In this document: positions 11,383-22,656 of the stretch, piece after piece
Layout of the letters: each line of letters begins with the position of its first letter
Numbering within the stretch: position 1 is the stretch's first letter
Source: Phlegmacium glaucopus
Lineage: Eukaryota; Basidiomycota; Agaricomycetes; Agaricales; Cortinariaceae
Direction: 5' to 3'
NCBI GenBank assembly: GCA_015039465.1
Contig: MU130371.1
Coordinates: 1 to 64,000 of the forward strand
Length of the DNA: 64,000 bases
Notes under the pieces: model-generated
Told to the model about the DNA's origin: nothing
Databases searched by the model: none
What the model saw: the letters and a program-made list of their open reading frames with translations, nothing else
Position numbers and translations under genes: made by a program

Positions 11383-12009
11383 AGTGATGTGCCGGCTTGG
11401 CCTGGAAGCCAGAAGCCAGGCCAAGCCAAGCAAAATAGGCCAGGCCAAAGCCAAGCCATGAGCTTGGCTTACCTTGGCCTGTGGCCTTGGCTTGAGATTT
11501 TCAAAGCCACAGGCCATGGCCTGAGCCATGGCTTTGGGAAATTTTTTTGATAGGACTGAGTGGTAAATTATGATGTATAAAATTGGTATAAAAAGTTAAA
11601 ATTTGATTTTTCTAAAAACAATTTATCATAAAATAGGTGATTATATTATTTTATATAGGGTATTTTTATTCATTTAAGGATAATTCATAAAGAAATTACC
11701 TGATCCTGCAGAGAATAATGAATAGACATTAGAATTAATGATGAATTTAGGCAGAAAAAATGTTATGTATTTTATTTTTTTACTAATCTTCACTTTTTTT
11801 AGGTGTAAGCCATGGCCTGAGCCAAGGCCAAGCCAAGGCCAGAGTCAAGCCAAGTTTTGACCCCAAGCCATGGCTTGAGCCAGGCCAGGCCAAGGCCAAG
11901 CCAAGACCAAGGGTTTGGCCTTGGCCTGGAAAAAGTGAGGCCAAAGCCAAGGAAAGCCAGGCCAAAGCCATGGCTTCAGGCCAAAGCCAAGCCAGCACAT
12001 CACTAAAGT
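11383..12009. mobile_element. Fold-back MITE 1 (TAGTGATG ends, GCCAAG-satellite arms)
   Basis: Both ends read TAGTGATGTGC followed by GGCTTGGC-type repeats in inverted orientation. The arms (about 11,393-11,545 and 11,810-11,998) consist almost only of permuted GCCAAG/GGCCAAAGCC/GCCATGG words and can pair over about 150 bp. The core (11,550-11,800) is AT-rich and non-coding. The 8-bp word CTACATAT borders it on both sides (11,375-11,382 and 12,010-12,017), with a few extra bases at the right end. It sits exactly in the left inverted repeat of the Plavaka element. The terminus type suggests a hAT-family non-autonomous element. Confidence 0.65.
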
Positions 12010-12029
12010 CTACATATTACTTACCGAGC

Positions 12030-12240
12030 TTAGATCACTTGAGTTTACTTGAGAAGTCACTTGACTTGCTTCGGTACTTGAAGGTAAACTCCAAGTGAGC
12101 CCAAGCCTGAGTAAGAGTCCAAGTCACTCAAGTCCATAAGTCATAAGTGCATAAGTACTCAAATCCAATCCAAGTGAGCCCAAGCCTGAGTAAGAGTCCA
12201 AGTCCTTCAACTTCGTAAGTCATAAGTGCATAAAGTGCAC
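12030..12240. repeat. Subterminal repeats of the Plavaka element, left side
   Basis: Dense repeats of CACTTGA, AAGTCACTT and AGTCCAAGTC. A longer word starting CCAAGTGAGCCCAAGCCTGA occurs twice (about 12,091 and 12,170). A matching zone with CACTTGAGCCCTCACTTGAG lies near the right end at about 28,380-28,420. Probably transposase-binding sites; no gene. Confidence 0.6.
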
Positions 12241-12298
12241 AAGTCTCTCATTATCGAAGGTCACTGGCATCAAAATTGGGTTTATATTGTTTGCTACA

Positions 12299-13166
12299 CT
12301 AGCCACGGGTCAGAGCAAGCACTTTATGATAAAGCTTCCGCGTCCGTTCTTGCAAGGAGTCAATCACAAGAAGCTCCCTTGACAATCGCGCGGCAAGTTT
12401 TCGAGCCTGGTTTGGCATCATTTTCGAGTCCTTTGGAGTGGACGAGCTCATGGTGGGTGTTGTTGAGGATGTACCGGCTGTTTGTGGGGATGCGCGAACT
12501 GTCAGCGAGGACGACAGGGGTGCACAAACTGCCAGCGAGGACAATAGGCTTAGCTAGAAATCTGTTAATATTCAGTTTTGTGGTTAAGAGAGGTGTCCTG
12601 ATGTACCTTTTCTACTTCTTGGCCTCGCAGCTCAGACTCTGCAACCCCAATCTTATATCCCTCAAAGCTTGTAGTACCATCTGCCACCAACACCTCCAGT
12701 GGTATCTGTGAGAAATCTTCATCAAACACTTCCGAGCAACCTTCAAACATGTCCAGGAATTCGTGTGTAGTACCATCCTGCACTGGCAGCACCTCTGGTA
12801 TCTGTGAGAGGTCTTTGTCAGACATGTACGAGCGGCCTTCGAACATATCCCAAAAATCTCGAACCGCAGATGGCAGAGTAAATGTATTGGTGTATTGAGT
12901 CTCAAATTCGGGCTGGGCTTGCAACGGAACCGGAATCTGTAACTGACATTTCAATTGGTATTATATTGGGTCTTTAAAAGTAATGAACATACCTCATGTT
13001 CCTCGATTATTGAGCTTTCCACCTGAGAGCTGGAGAAACTTAAAACTTCCGAGTCAGACTCAGACTGCGCTTCCCTTGGGCTGCTGGGGTTGGAGTCAGG
13101 GATATACTGTGATCCATACTGTTGCCTTAGCCGGCTCCGAGACGTAGTGGATGAATTTTTGGGCAT
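12299..13166 (-). CDS. Small acidic accessory protein of the Plavaka element, unknown function
   Basis: Three exons on the minus strand: 12,993..13,166, 12,607..12,942 and 12,299..12,553. GT-AG introns and phase 0 joins give about 254 residues; the third exon's acceptor is the least certain. The N-terminus is Ser/Gln/Glu-rich (MPKNSSTTSRSRLRQQYGSQ). The middle contains two copies of a roughly 30-residue acidic repeat, each with DMFEG, then an Asp-rich stretch, SQIP and DGTT. The C-terminus is basic and possibly helical (NQARKLAARLSRELL, LQERTRKLYHKVLAL). The gene is tandem with the transposase, 239 bp beyond its stop. I recognise no domain. It may be a second transposon-encoded protein. Confidence 0.45.
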
Positions 13167-13404
13167 CTCAGCACATTGATCACAATATTAGAATCATGAT
13201 TAAAAAACTTACTGGTAGTCAGGCCAACACCATCATGCTAGTTTAAACAAGCATCAACAGAAGGGAGGAAAAAAGTGAAAAGGTGGCTGGGAAGACAAAG
13301 ACTGGGAGAGACACAGATTAGTATGGCATGGAAGTTGAGTTAATGACGGTTAACACAAAGGATGTCACATGAAAGCCAATGTCGTAAATAATCAACATCG
13401 CGAA

Positions 13405-16400
13405 TTAAAATGCTATTTCATATGAATGATGGTCTGCAAATTTACTAACATAATAAGTTGAATAATAATCTAAAGAATTGGCGCAAGTGATATGGCGAGG
13501 AACAAAATCCTCTCCATAAACGGGAATGAGATGAGCGCCACGGACGACGGTGTCAATGTGAATGACCCCCATGCTCTGGGTCCCATCTTCTTCCCAGTCA
13601 CGCTCGACCATCCACATTGCTGTCTCATCGCAAGGTTCCTTTCCTACAAGCGAAAACCACTGCACGAGCACACATGGATGAAGAACACGATTGAACTTGA
13701 AAGAAAAGAAAAGAACGGCCCGAGCCACATGGAGACCAAGCATTGCTTTGAGGTTAGAATCATTTGTTGCAAAGAGGCAGTCGTGACGTGGTCCTTCACC
13801 TCGCCAGGAGGGAGTGGCTCGTATCCGCTCACGACGCATCCCTCCGATACCAGCTGGATCACTTGGTGCAAAGAATTCGGCCACAGCAGAATGGAAGACT
13901 TTGATGCACCCGTTAAATACAGGAAGAAGGTTTACTGGTTGTTCTGAGCCAGGGATGGGAGCGTTGGGATGAAGCTGGTCAAAGAGAAATGTTTGGATGA
14001 GACACAGGAAAATGGGTGGCTGCGGAAGACCAAGATGTTGTGATAGTTCATGAACTTGATTGGGATAGCCACGGGCTGTCATAGATAGGATAGACTATTT
14101 AGAAAACATTCAAATGCTAAAAAAAGAGCATACCAGGGGTGCGAGCAAGGAATACTTCTGCCATGACTCGTGGTCCAGCAACCACATCATCCTCATCACT
14201 ATCTTCATCCTCTACAGCCTCCAACACAACCCCCAGTGCTGGAAGTGGCCCCGATAACATCCCACGAGTGATGAAGTCAACTCTTGAGGCAGCAAGCTTA
14301 TCAAGACGCTGATTGGTAAGTAGCATCTGTCCAAGCGCCTTATAATGACTTGAGCGGCACCAAGGTTCTTTGACGGCCTTAATGTGTTTGGATTCGGTGA
14401 TTGAGGAGCAAAGACCGTTGGGAGATCCAAAGAGTTGGATGACGGCCTTGTAGTGCACAAGTGAGTGTTGGCGTGGCAGTGACAAGCCCTCTGGACAAAC
14501 CCCTTCTTCCTCAAAGATCTGGCGATGTTCATGAAATTGAGCCAGAGCTTTATCAATTTCACGAAGGGTGGCTTCCGTATGAACAGATTGGCAAACAAGG
14601 TAACAGAAATTGAGAAAGGCCGCAAGAGCTTGTACCATTTTCGGTGGAACATGCCCAGCAATGGCTGGCAGGTAAACCTACATATAGAAAATATGAATGA
14701 GCCATCGTGAAATAACCTGAGACATGAGGTGGCATACTTTCATGAGCGCTTTCGAATCATCCCCTGTCCATTGCTTGAAGCCACGCCCTTCTGGGAAACG
14801 ACGAAGGCCAGGAAATGGAGGCGCAGCTGCGGTGCTAGAGGAAACATTAACCAGGTTTGATATATTGTAAGTCCATGAACATACCGACGGTCAATATCAG
14901 CCATGATCACCGCTGCCCCTGATTTTCCATGTACTAAGTTGAGGTATTCGCCAACCCATGTAACGAGATGGTCCTTAAATGTACCCTTGATGATTTGATG
15001 AAGGAGGTCCGATGTGAGAAGCTCGTGTATGTCAGCGCATGGAAATTCAGCAGTGAATGGCTAATAGTAGATGTGAGTTGATTGCAACTCCAAATAGGTT
15101 TCTCAAATAAATACCGTAACATCTCCAACATAGCCATAATCGGACCAGATTGTCTTCAGGCTTAGTCCATCAATCAGGGTCTCTCTATGCATATTAGATC
15201 GCAGTCCTGCCTTTCTGTCGAGATCTTGGGGCAAAGCAGTGCAACTGCAGCACAAAAATTGTCAGTTACGAAATCATTATGATTGGCCATAAGGTAAGAC
15301 ATACCGTGGACACCAGTCTTGGACAACACATGCCAGGAGAACCTGCTCAGGGTAATCCGCAATGTAAGGCCCAATGGCATATACTGCACGACGGTAATGA
15401 CCATCAGGACAAAGGACAACCTCAGGCTTTGACATTCCTGGCTTGAGGCTCAAGGATAGCGGCAAGAGATGAATGAAAGAGTTGATGACGAAATTTCCGA
15501 AAATGGTCATCATCTGCGTATTCTCGGTCCGCTATCAGAGAGAGAAATCAACAATAATTCAAGAGCAAGAAGGGCAAGACATACTTTTGGGTATAGCAAG
15601 AAAACCAATAATTGTTACCGCATTTTTGTGAGCACGGCGAACAGTGTTGGAAACGTTTCCGAGAGAAGCATAAAGAGGGTAGTACTCAGTTTGCCCTGTT
15701 GCGACAGACACTGTTGTTTTGTCACTCCCCAGGACGATAGGAACGAACATTGCTCCGTGTGTGTCAGGATCCTCAGCGATAACATCCTAAATCAACAATT
15801 AATTGACCTGACAATGCGAGAAATGTGAAAAGAACGCACAGCTTGTTTCCATGCCCAATTAGCAGACATTAGGTCTTGCCAACGCCTCTCTCCATTTACA
15901 TCTGTCTCCCGAAAAGGCGTATAATGAATTTCGCCATCAAAATCAGGGTTTGCAAGCTGCTGGTGGAGTACAATACGGGGATCACGATGCCAAACTTCAT
16001 ACTCAGCAAGCATCCAGGGAGGTACTTCACCCCCTTCAGGTCAAGGACCAGAATAGGTCACCGAAAAGGAGCTCCAGGGAGCGTCACCCACGATTGTCGA
16101 ATCGATTGTGCGGTAAAGATCTTTGTGATCTGCAAATGGGGGAACATCAGACTTGGCGGCCCAGATGTTGAGGAGCTCATCGATCTGGGATCCGGGCATC
16201 TGATTTTTGGCAAAGAGAAAATTCGCGAGTTCAAAATCAGCACAGTCATTATAGGGCGAGTAATCAGTGGTGTTGATTGGAGGTTTGAGTGGAGGAGCGT
16301 CTGGCGGCAGGTCGACACCCTCCTTGTTACATGGTGTTCCTATATCTTGGTGTTATCACAATTACCATGTATTTGAAAAAAGTTCAACATACCATCTAAG

Positions 16401-16654
16401 ATTGGGTGCTTGACGATTGTGCGTTGGGCCTGTTCTGGGCCATCTTCGTGGAAAAGGTTTAAATTATTGAGATCGAGATCATCGAATGGTGTAGGTGAAT
16501 TGGGTGGGGTAGAAGGTTCTTTTGGAGCAAATTTTCGGTGCTGAGCATGGATGTGCTGAGTAAGACCTGATCAATTGCGAAACCCACGGTTACAAACTGC
16601 CCCAGTGGGCAACTTGGTCATGCATGTAAAATGAAAAGGTCGATGAGGAGCCAT
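13405..16654 (-). pseudogene. Plavaka-type transposase with N-terminal C2H2 finger, disrupted by nonsense codons
   Basis: Multi-exon gene from the ATG at 16,654 to the stop at 13,405. The start encodes a C2H2 finger (FTCMTKLPTGAVCNRGFRN, then a TGA, then SGLTQHIHAQH). Family blocks follow in order: DYTPFREtype IHYTPFRETDVNGERRWQD (15,900), MFVPIVLGSDKTTVSVATG (15,750), CPDGHYRRAVYAIGPYIADY (15,400), a His-rich block near 15,000, SSITESKHIKAVKEPW and LLTNQRLDKLAASRVDF (14,400-14,270), and the C-terminal block NPSWRGE-like ATPSWRGEGPRHDC (13,790). TGA stops at 16,571-16,573 and 16,041-16,043 both fall where CGA (Arg) is expected, so the gene is probably dead. The DDE catalytic domain is known from Plavaka/KDZ-related elements of basidiomycetes. 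Confidence 0.8.
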
Positions 16655-16863
16655 TTTAATGACTGTGAGGATGGGTGTGGGGTGCGGGGACTTAGAATGA
16701 GACGTTGCGAGAAGAGCTCCGGCTTCGTGGGAATATAACCATGCTTTAGAACTGTACAGCGCAGCAGCAGCGGACTCTGAATAAAAAAAGGTAAAGGTAA
16801 ACCATACGCAACTTGGATTGAGACATAGTCTGAAAGGGATAAACCTAGTCCTTGCATCGTCAT
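16655..16863. promoter_or_regulatory. Divergent promoter between transposase and the partner gene
   Basis: 209 bp separate the two start codons (minus 16,654 and plus 16,864), so both genes must be driven from this interval or just inside it. No TATA box or other motif can be identified with confidence. Confidence 0.4.
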
Positions 16864-17565
16864 ATGGCAACTTTGAAACCTCGCACCAAAAGGAAAGGTG
16901 CCTCAGCACCAGGACCTGTCAGTGAGTCTTGAATCTTGATATCCGCATTACGACACATTTAATTTTCAGGTGGTGGCGTCCTGTCAGGCCCAGCTATCAA
17001 CACCCAGCCGAAAAAGAAAATGCCAAAGGGTTGGGTTGAGGTCAATGACGTGAGTAATTAATTACTGACCGCTGACCTTTGTCATTGCAAAACAAAAAAA
17101 CTCTTATAGATCTTCAATGAGTCTGAGATTGACTCTCAGCCATGCAATCTAGTGAATGAGGACCTCCCACGGACCCGGCCAGGAAACGCCCAGAAGCAGC
17201 CAGGGTTGGTTGACGTGAGTCCGGTTAGAGGCCGACGAAGTACTGCCGAGGTTGCCAAAGATAAGATAGATTGTGCCGAGAGATCCAAAAAAGACTACAG
17301 GGCACTTGAACTGAAGCGGAAGGCCATTGCTGAGCTGGAAGATGTGATGGCAGTTGATGAAGAGGCAAGAGATGCCACCTCTGCGAAACCAGTGCATGGG
17401 CCAGTCACTGTGAAAGTTCCTCATCCGGTTGCTCAAGACTGTGTTGCAGAAGGTAAGAGTAATTAAATATATTTTATGTCTCTCTCACCAATTGGAGCCA
17501 GAAGTTGACATGGACGCTGACGAAGAGATTGAAATCGGCACGGATTTTGAAGAGGTTCATGATAC

Positions 17566-18036
17566 TGTGAGGAGGGATTCTCCCTACCTCGAATTATTAC
17601 TATTTTCATAATTTCAAATTCATTATATCACATACGGAATTTCGCACCGCGTTACATTTCCCAAATTCGTACGTTTCCTATTTTATCAATTTCAAATTCA
17701 TTCCCCTTTTGGAAATTACTCCGAAATTACACAGTCCATTCTTACATACAAATTTGTTACCTCTCCGATTTTGTTCTCGGATCTTAGATTCCCATATATC
17801 CATTTTCAAAACACAGTACTACAAACTAAAGGTATAAAAAGCTGTAGTTATATTGTAGTAAAAAAAAAAAAAATAACAATAAAGAACAGAACAACTGAGG
17901 CACTCAAAAACAATATGAAAACTAGAAAATTCCATAACCAAGTACTAAAATAATAAACAAATCAACAAATTGGATCACTAAAGTTGACGGAGTCAACTCC
18001 CCCCTATATACTCGCACCCGGAAACTATTCCTCACA
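17566..18036 (-). mobile_element. Solo-LTR-like element, copy 1 (471 bp)
   Basis: Begins TGTGAGGA and ends TCCTCACA, with a 4-bp duplication ATAC on both sides (17,562-17,565 and 18,037-18,040). It is the reverse-complement copy of 43,905-44,379. It has no coding capacity, an A-tract near 17,863 and a TATAAAA-like word. The short TG...CA ends and 4-bp duplication fit a solo LTR of an LTR retrotransposon. The 8-bp inverted end would also fit a small TIR element. It interrupts an exon of the Plavaka partner gene. Confidence 0.65.
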
Positions 18037-19099
18037 ATACTTTTTAACCCAATGCTGGAACTTACTTTGTTTCTTCCTGTCAAGGATGAAGACACTGGCA
18101 GTGACAATTACAATGTTATCCCTAGCTCTCCTCTCAAATCACGTCACGTCGCCAAACCAAAGAAGAAGCGAGGAGATGAACGTGCGCTGATTGAACAAAG
18201 TCGACTCACCGAGAGCAAGGTGGGAGACTTGTTTGCATCAGCAACCTCAGATACAAGCAAGCGTAAACTGGTCAACCAAGACGGCCAACCTCAATATCAG
18301 TTGGTGTTCAAGTTCTCACATCTCTCTTCCTTTTAATATCTACCGCTATCTGCAGGCCAATCAACAAGAAGCCAAAATCGACTCCCCCTTCTGGCCTTCT
18401 CCCAGATGCGTCCGTCAGCCGCGTGAACCTTGCAATGTCATTCGCAAGACCAATCAAGACCCCCACCATGAAGAATTCCATGCCGCCCGAGGATCCAAAT
18501 TTTTCTTCAAGATATGGCGGAATATTGGACAGCGAGTTTGCAGAATCATCTCCACCTCTGGTTATGGAAAGGGCAGTAAAAAAACAAGTAAGTTGTCGAA
18601 CTTCTCTTGAACACATGCTAATGTTTTCTAGGGCATCACCAAAATTACTCGCGGTGCGCCTACCATCAAACTCGAGGGCATAGAAACACCAATCCGAGGG
18701 CGCCCTCGGGCCATACGGAGAAAGGAGGTTTATAACCAAAACCACCTCCCTGCCGGTACCATCATCTCCTGGAAGACCTACCTTATACCCACTTGGCGAG
18801 ACCTTGCCGGGACTCAAGTGAATGCATGGCACACGACCCTTCCCAAATTATGTGACAAGTTGAAAGAGATATGGGATATTGTCTATCCATCTCGAACCCA
18901 AGAAATCATTGAGCTTGATGGCCCAATCTTCAGCGTGGTGCGTAGCCGCCTTTTGTTTAATGCCCTTGTTTAATTACAATAACCTTTTGATCTAGGCCAT
19001 CCAACGTTGGTACGAGTGGCGTGGCAACATTGGCTGTGCGGTTCTTCTCTTCGTCAACAAGTATATGAAAGAATATTCGGATGATGTTGACGCCCGTGC

Positions 19100-19310
19100 T
19101 GGAGTAGTCCAATTGGACTGCTGACTCGGCTCGTGTGGTTGCGTTCAAGGTAGGATGATCCCGTTGCCACCTGCATGCGCGGCTTTGGGTTTGCCGTCGC
19201 CGGTTTCGGCCGTGCTGTAGTCTACTTGATATCTAATCCAGTCGGTAGTCTAATATCTAATCTATATCTAATCTATAATATTATTTGAGGTGCCTGTTTG
19301 CACTGCCACA
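19100..19310 (-). repeat. 3' LTR of the Gypsy element
   Basis: 211 bp, TG...CA ends. Differences from the other LTR are CGGCTCG versus CGACTCG, and GCATGCGCGG versus GCACGCGTGG. The last two are C-to-T changes at CpG. Confidence 0.9.
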
Positions 19311-19380
19311 TGTGCCCACCCACTCATTAAGCAATGTCCTCATTGTGTCCACCTTGACTGGCTTGGCTGCCGACCTGAGC

Positions 19381-20187
19381 CTATGTGACAACGGCATTAT
19401 GACTCTCCTTGGTTACCAGGGGGTTCATCGACCCGATTTTCTGGCTCTCCTCTTTGTCTCCACCCAGAAAGACCGTGGAATTCCCACCGATGTCGACCCC
19501 ATTCTCTGGGTCTGTTCCTTCTCCCACGTCTCCTCTGAACTCCCTGCCATCGTCCCTTTCCCTTTCACCCCCCTCCTCCTCTCGTCGACGCCACTCCCCG
19601 TCTATTGCCCTCTGCACGTCCTCTAGCTCTGTCCCTTTCCGGGGCAGGAACAATCTCAGCCGTCGAGAGCTGAATCTGCCTGCTATGGGAAATCCTTCTA
19701 GGGTCTCGAGGCGATAGGAGTGAAGATTTCGGTCTGTGATTTGTCGTGGTGCGGAGAACTTTGGCACCAGCTTCCTATCTGTGCTAACTGTGAAATCTGG
19801 ATCGCTCCTGTAGATCTGCATGAGGTCCCCGGTTTTGAAGATGACCTCTTGTGGAGGTCGAGCCAACACCTGTTTATCGAACGCTGCTTTGCGTTTGGAT
19901 GCATGCTCGACCATGGTTGCATAACCATTGAATCGCTGCTGGTCTACGTACGCCATCTGTATCTCTATTTCATCATCAGATGGGGAGGTCGATATGTGTG
20001 TAGACGGTGTTGGCTTTGTGTTGATGACCAGGCTGAGGAGGAGCTCGTTAGGTGAGTACTTCAGATTCGGGAGGATCCTGTTATTGATATAGCGAACGGC
20101 AGCATCTAGATGATCGGGCCAATCAGCTGGCACCTCCATCTTTGCGTACTTGTCTTCCCCTAGGTCCGGGGCACACATTCTCTTCAA
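19381..20187 (-). pseudogene. Integrase C-terminal part of the Gypsy element
   Basis: Begins at KRMCAPDLGEDKY and continues through the helical end of the integrase core (NELLLSLVINTKPTPS). It then runs through the SH3-like C-terminal domain (KTGDLMQIYRSDPDFT, KLVPKFSAPRQI, GRFSSRRLRLFLPR) and an acidic tail. No chromodomain is seen. It is separated from the catalytic part by the insertion at 20,188-21,697. Confidence 0.7.
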
Positions 20188-21697
20188 CCGGTGATAGGAC
20201 TGAAAGTTGAATACCTATGGATTATTCAATTTTTCATAATATTATTCTTCAATTGAATCAACAAGATCAATAACCCAACCATGAATTAATCTACAAATTG
20301 ATATTGTAAGGGTCAAAAGTGTTGACTACACTTGTTGATTAAACTGGAAATTGCATAGTAATAAATGTTAAAGCAGCAGATAACTATGATCTGAATTGAT
20401 CTATTTATCATACTGTTAAACAACACTATTAAAAAAGTTCAGACTCTAACCATACAAAATCCATAATGGTCAAATGAACTACTTGCAATCTAAAGTAACT
20501 ATCAAAGTCTACAACTATGAAGGATTGTTATACAAGTCCTAAGGATAACATCAGTAAATCAAATATCAATAAAAGGTCCTAATAATGAAGCATGTGATAT
20601 CATGTGACATCATGTGACATCATGTGATACCATGTGATACCATGTGACATCATGTGACATTTGTAACATTTTTGTGACATCATGTGACATTATGTGACAT
20701 TATGAAACATATGACATCATAAAACAATGATCAGTCATCTAGAAACAAGACATGACATCATAAAACAATGATCAGTCATCTAGAAACAAGACATGACATC
20801 ATAAAACAATGATCAGTCATCTAGAAACAAGACATGACATCATAAAACAAGGATTTATCATCCAAAAACAAGACATGACATCATAAAACAAAACATGACA
20901 TCATAAAATAGCATCAGTAATCATAAAACATAGACATGACATCACAGACTCTTACCTAATTTTGTTTCTCATTTATGTATAAAAGTAGCTAGAAAGCACC
21001 AGTAAAATTAGTGAATTTGCACTCTTCCTTTCTTTCCCAAGTTTCAGCGCTCTGAATTGGCACAAGTTAGAATTGGAATTACAAGTGGACTTGCTTTGCT
21101 TCACTCAGTTCAAAGGGTATTAAATCCTAAAGGGGCTTACCTTTGTTCTGTGTAAACCAAGAATATTAAATCCTTTAGGGACTTGTCTTGGAAGCAAGGA
21201 TATTAAATCCTTTGTCAGAGTCTGAGGAGAAATCCTTGTACTATAAAGCTGTCTCACAGTCTGCCTCAGGGACTTTAAATCATTTGTTGTGGATAGTCAA
21301 AGAATATTAAACCCTAAAGGGGCTTGTCTTTGTACTACCAAAATTGGTTATCATATAGACAAAGGATATTAAATCCTATAGGGACTTGCCTTTGTTCTAT
21401 CAAAAAGCACTATATAATAGTCTAAGAAATTGGACTATAAACTTGTTATCAGAATCATAGTCTAGAGAAATTTGGACTTTAAACTTGAATCATAGTCTAG
21501 AACATTTGGACTTTAAAAGTGTATTGTTGTTTTATTCAAGAGTATACTGGTTATACTTTCAAGGAAACCCCAACTTGCACAAAAACAGAGTTTGTTGGTC
21601 ATTAAAGTTACTGGTTTCTGGATTTGTTGTAGACAATTCCTAAAATAGTAATCCTTTGATTACCAAATAAAGCAAAACTCAATCACATCACCGGCCC
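20188..21697. mobile_element. 1.5-kb non-coding repeat-rich insertion in the Gypsy integrase
   Basis: Splits the integrase between the EGTNTILL block and KRMCAPDL. Both ends carry CCGGTGAT in inverted orientation; the next ten bases match only loosely, and no clear target duplication is seen. Contents are repeats of CATCATGTGA (about 20,590-20,700), four or so copies of a 41-bp unit (20,708-20,880) and at least four copies of a motif like GATATTAAATCCT followed by AGGGACTTG (21,115-21,400). No coding capacity. Probably a non-autonomous element. Confidence 0.5.
20588..20950 (+). repeat. Tandem repeats: 10-mer and 41-mer arrays
   Basis: First an array of a GACATCATGT-type decamer. Then near-identical 41-bp units containing AACAATGATCAGTCATCTAG, three identical and one or two diverged. 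The units are head-to-tail with no spacers. Confidence 0.8.
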
Positions 21698-22656
21698 AGC
21701 AATATTGTGTTCGTGCCTTCAAGCAAGCCATTGACCCATGGCGAGTATGCTGGGCAAATCTCCAGCTTGGTCCCCCTGCTGGTACATTCATCCCTCAACT
21801 CCTTGTTGTCGAATTCCGGTCCCCCATCCGTCATCAGTGTTTCGGGTGCCGTGAAGATGTCGCAGATGTCGCCAAAGCTCCTTTTTGATGATCTTCCCGT
21901 TGCTGCCGACTTCAGCTTTGTGACCCATAGCCGCTGCGCATACAGGTCCATCCAAAGCCCGAGCTTTGTGAAGCCTCCTTTACCCTTGGGCATCGACAGT
22001 GTGTCTGCTACCATTAGTTCAAATGGGTGTCGCCTCGTTATGGGCTCTAATAGGGAGTGCAGGTGCGTTGCTCCGAAGCCCTTACATTTACCGCAGTCCA
22101 TAATTGCTTTCATGATCGACTGGTCCATCTTGGGGCTGGTGACTCTGTCTAGCAACTTGACCTTGACGTTGTCCCTATGGAAATGGCCATTGTTACGGTG
22201 CTCCTCCCAGGCAAGAGCAACAGTCTCGTCTTGCGTTACACACTCTAACCTTGCCCTAGCCCTTGGTGAACCGTTGCCCACCTTCCACAATCGTCCATCC
22301 TCTATCATATATCCTTTGGCCTTGTGCCGTGCTCTTTTTCGCACGCGGAGGCTCTGTCCATGGTCAAGTTCAAGCAACAAGTCGATGATCTCCAAGAAGA
22401 CCTTCTCCTTCGCAAAGCGCGTTCGTAGGGCAGTGTATATGCACTCGGGCTGTGACACCTGGATGTGGAAGACATCATTGGCCAGCCTGGTACGTGCCTC
22501 CCAGTCCTCACTTACGGTCCACTCATGACCGTCGCCTGGCTCTGTAGGTAGATTGATGAACTTCCTGCTAAGACCGTCTGCTACTACATTAAGACGCCCA
22601 GGGTGATGCCGGACATCAGTGATATTGTGCAAGGACGGCGTCCCGCCACCTGGCAT
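21698..22656 (-). pseudogene. Integrase zinc-binding and catalytic core of the Gypsy element
   Basis: The minus strand carries an HHCC zinc finger (EEHRNNGHFHRD, later MDCGKCKGFG). It also has the three acidic residues of the integrase core: MVADTLSMPKG, then LMTDGGPEFDN, then VNGLLEGTN. The frame is shifted by one base relative to the upstream RNase H frame at about 22,615, and the core is cut after the catalytic Glu by the 1.5-kb insertion. Not functional as it stands. Confidence 0.8.

Noticed and set aside
12226..12711. 161-codon plus strand frame
   Set aside because: Antisense to the Plavaka accessory gene, with no domain and crossing subterminal repeats.
20708..20880. Regular 41-bp repeats that resemble a CRISPR array at first glance
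   Set aside because: Units are directly adjacent without spacers, the genome is clearly fungal, and the array lies inside a retrotransposon insertion.
21707..22528. 273-codon open frame on the plus strand
   Set aside because: It is the antisense of the Gypsy integrase, has no family features, and the minus strand frame shows the catalytic motifs.
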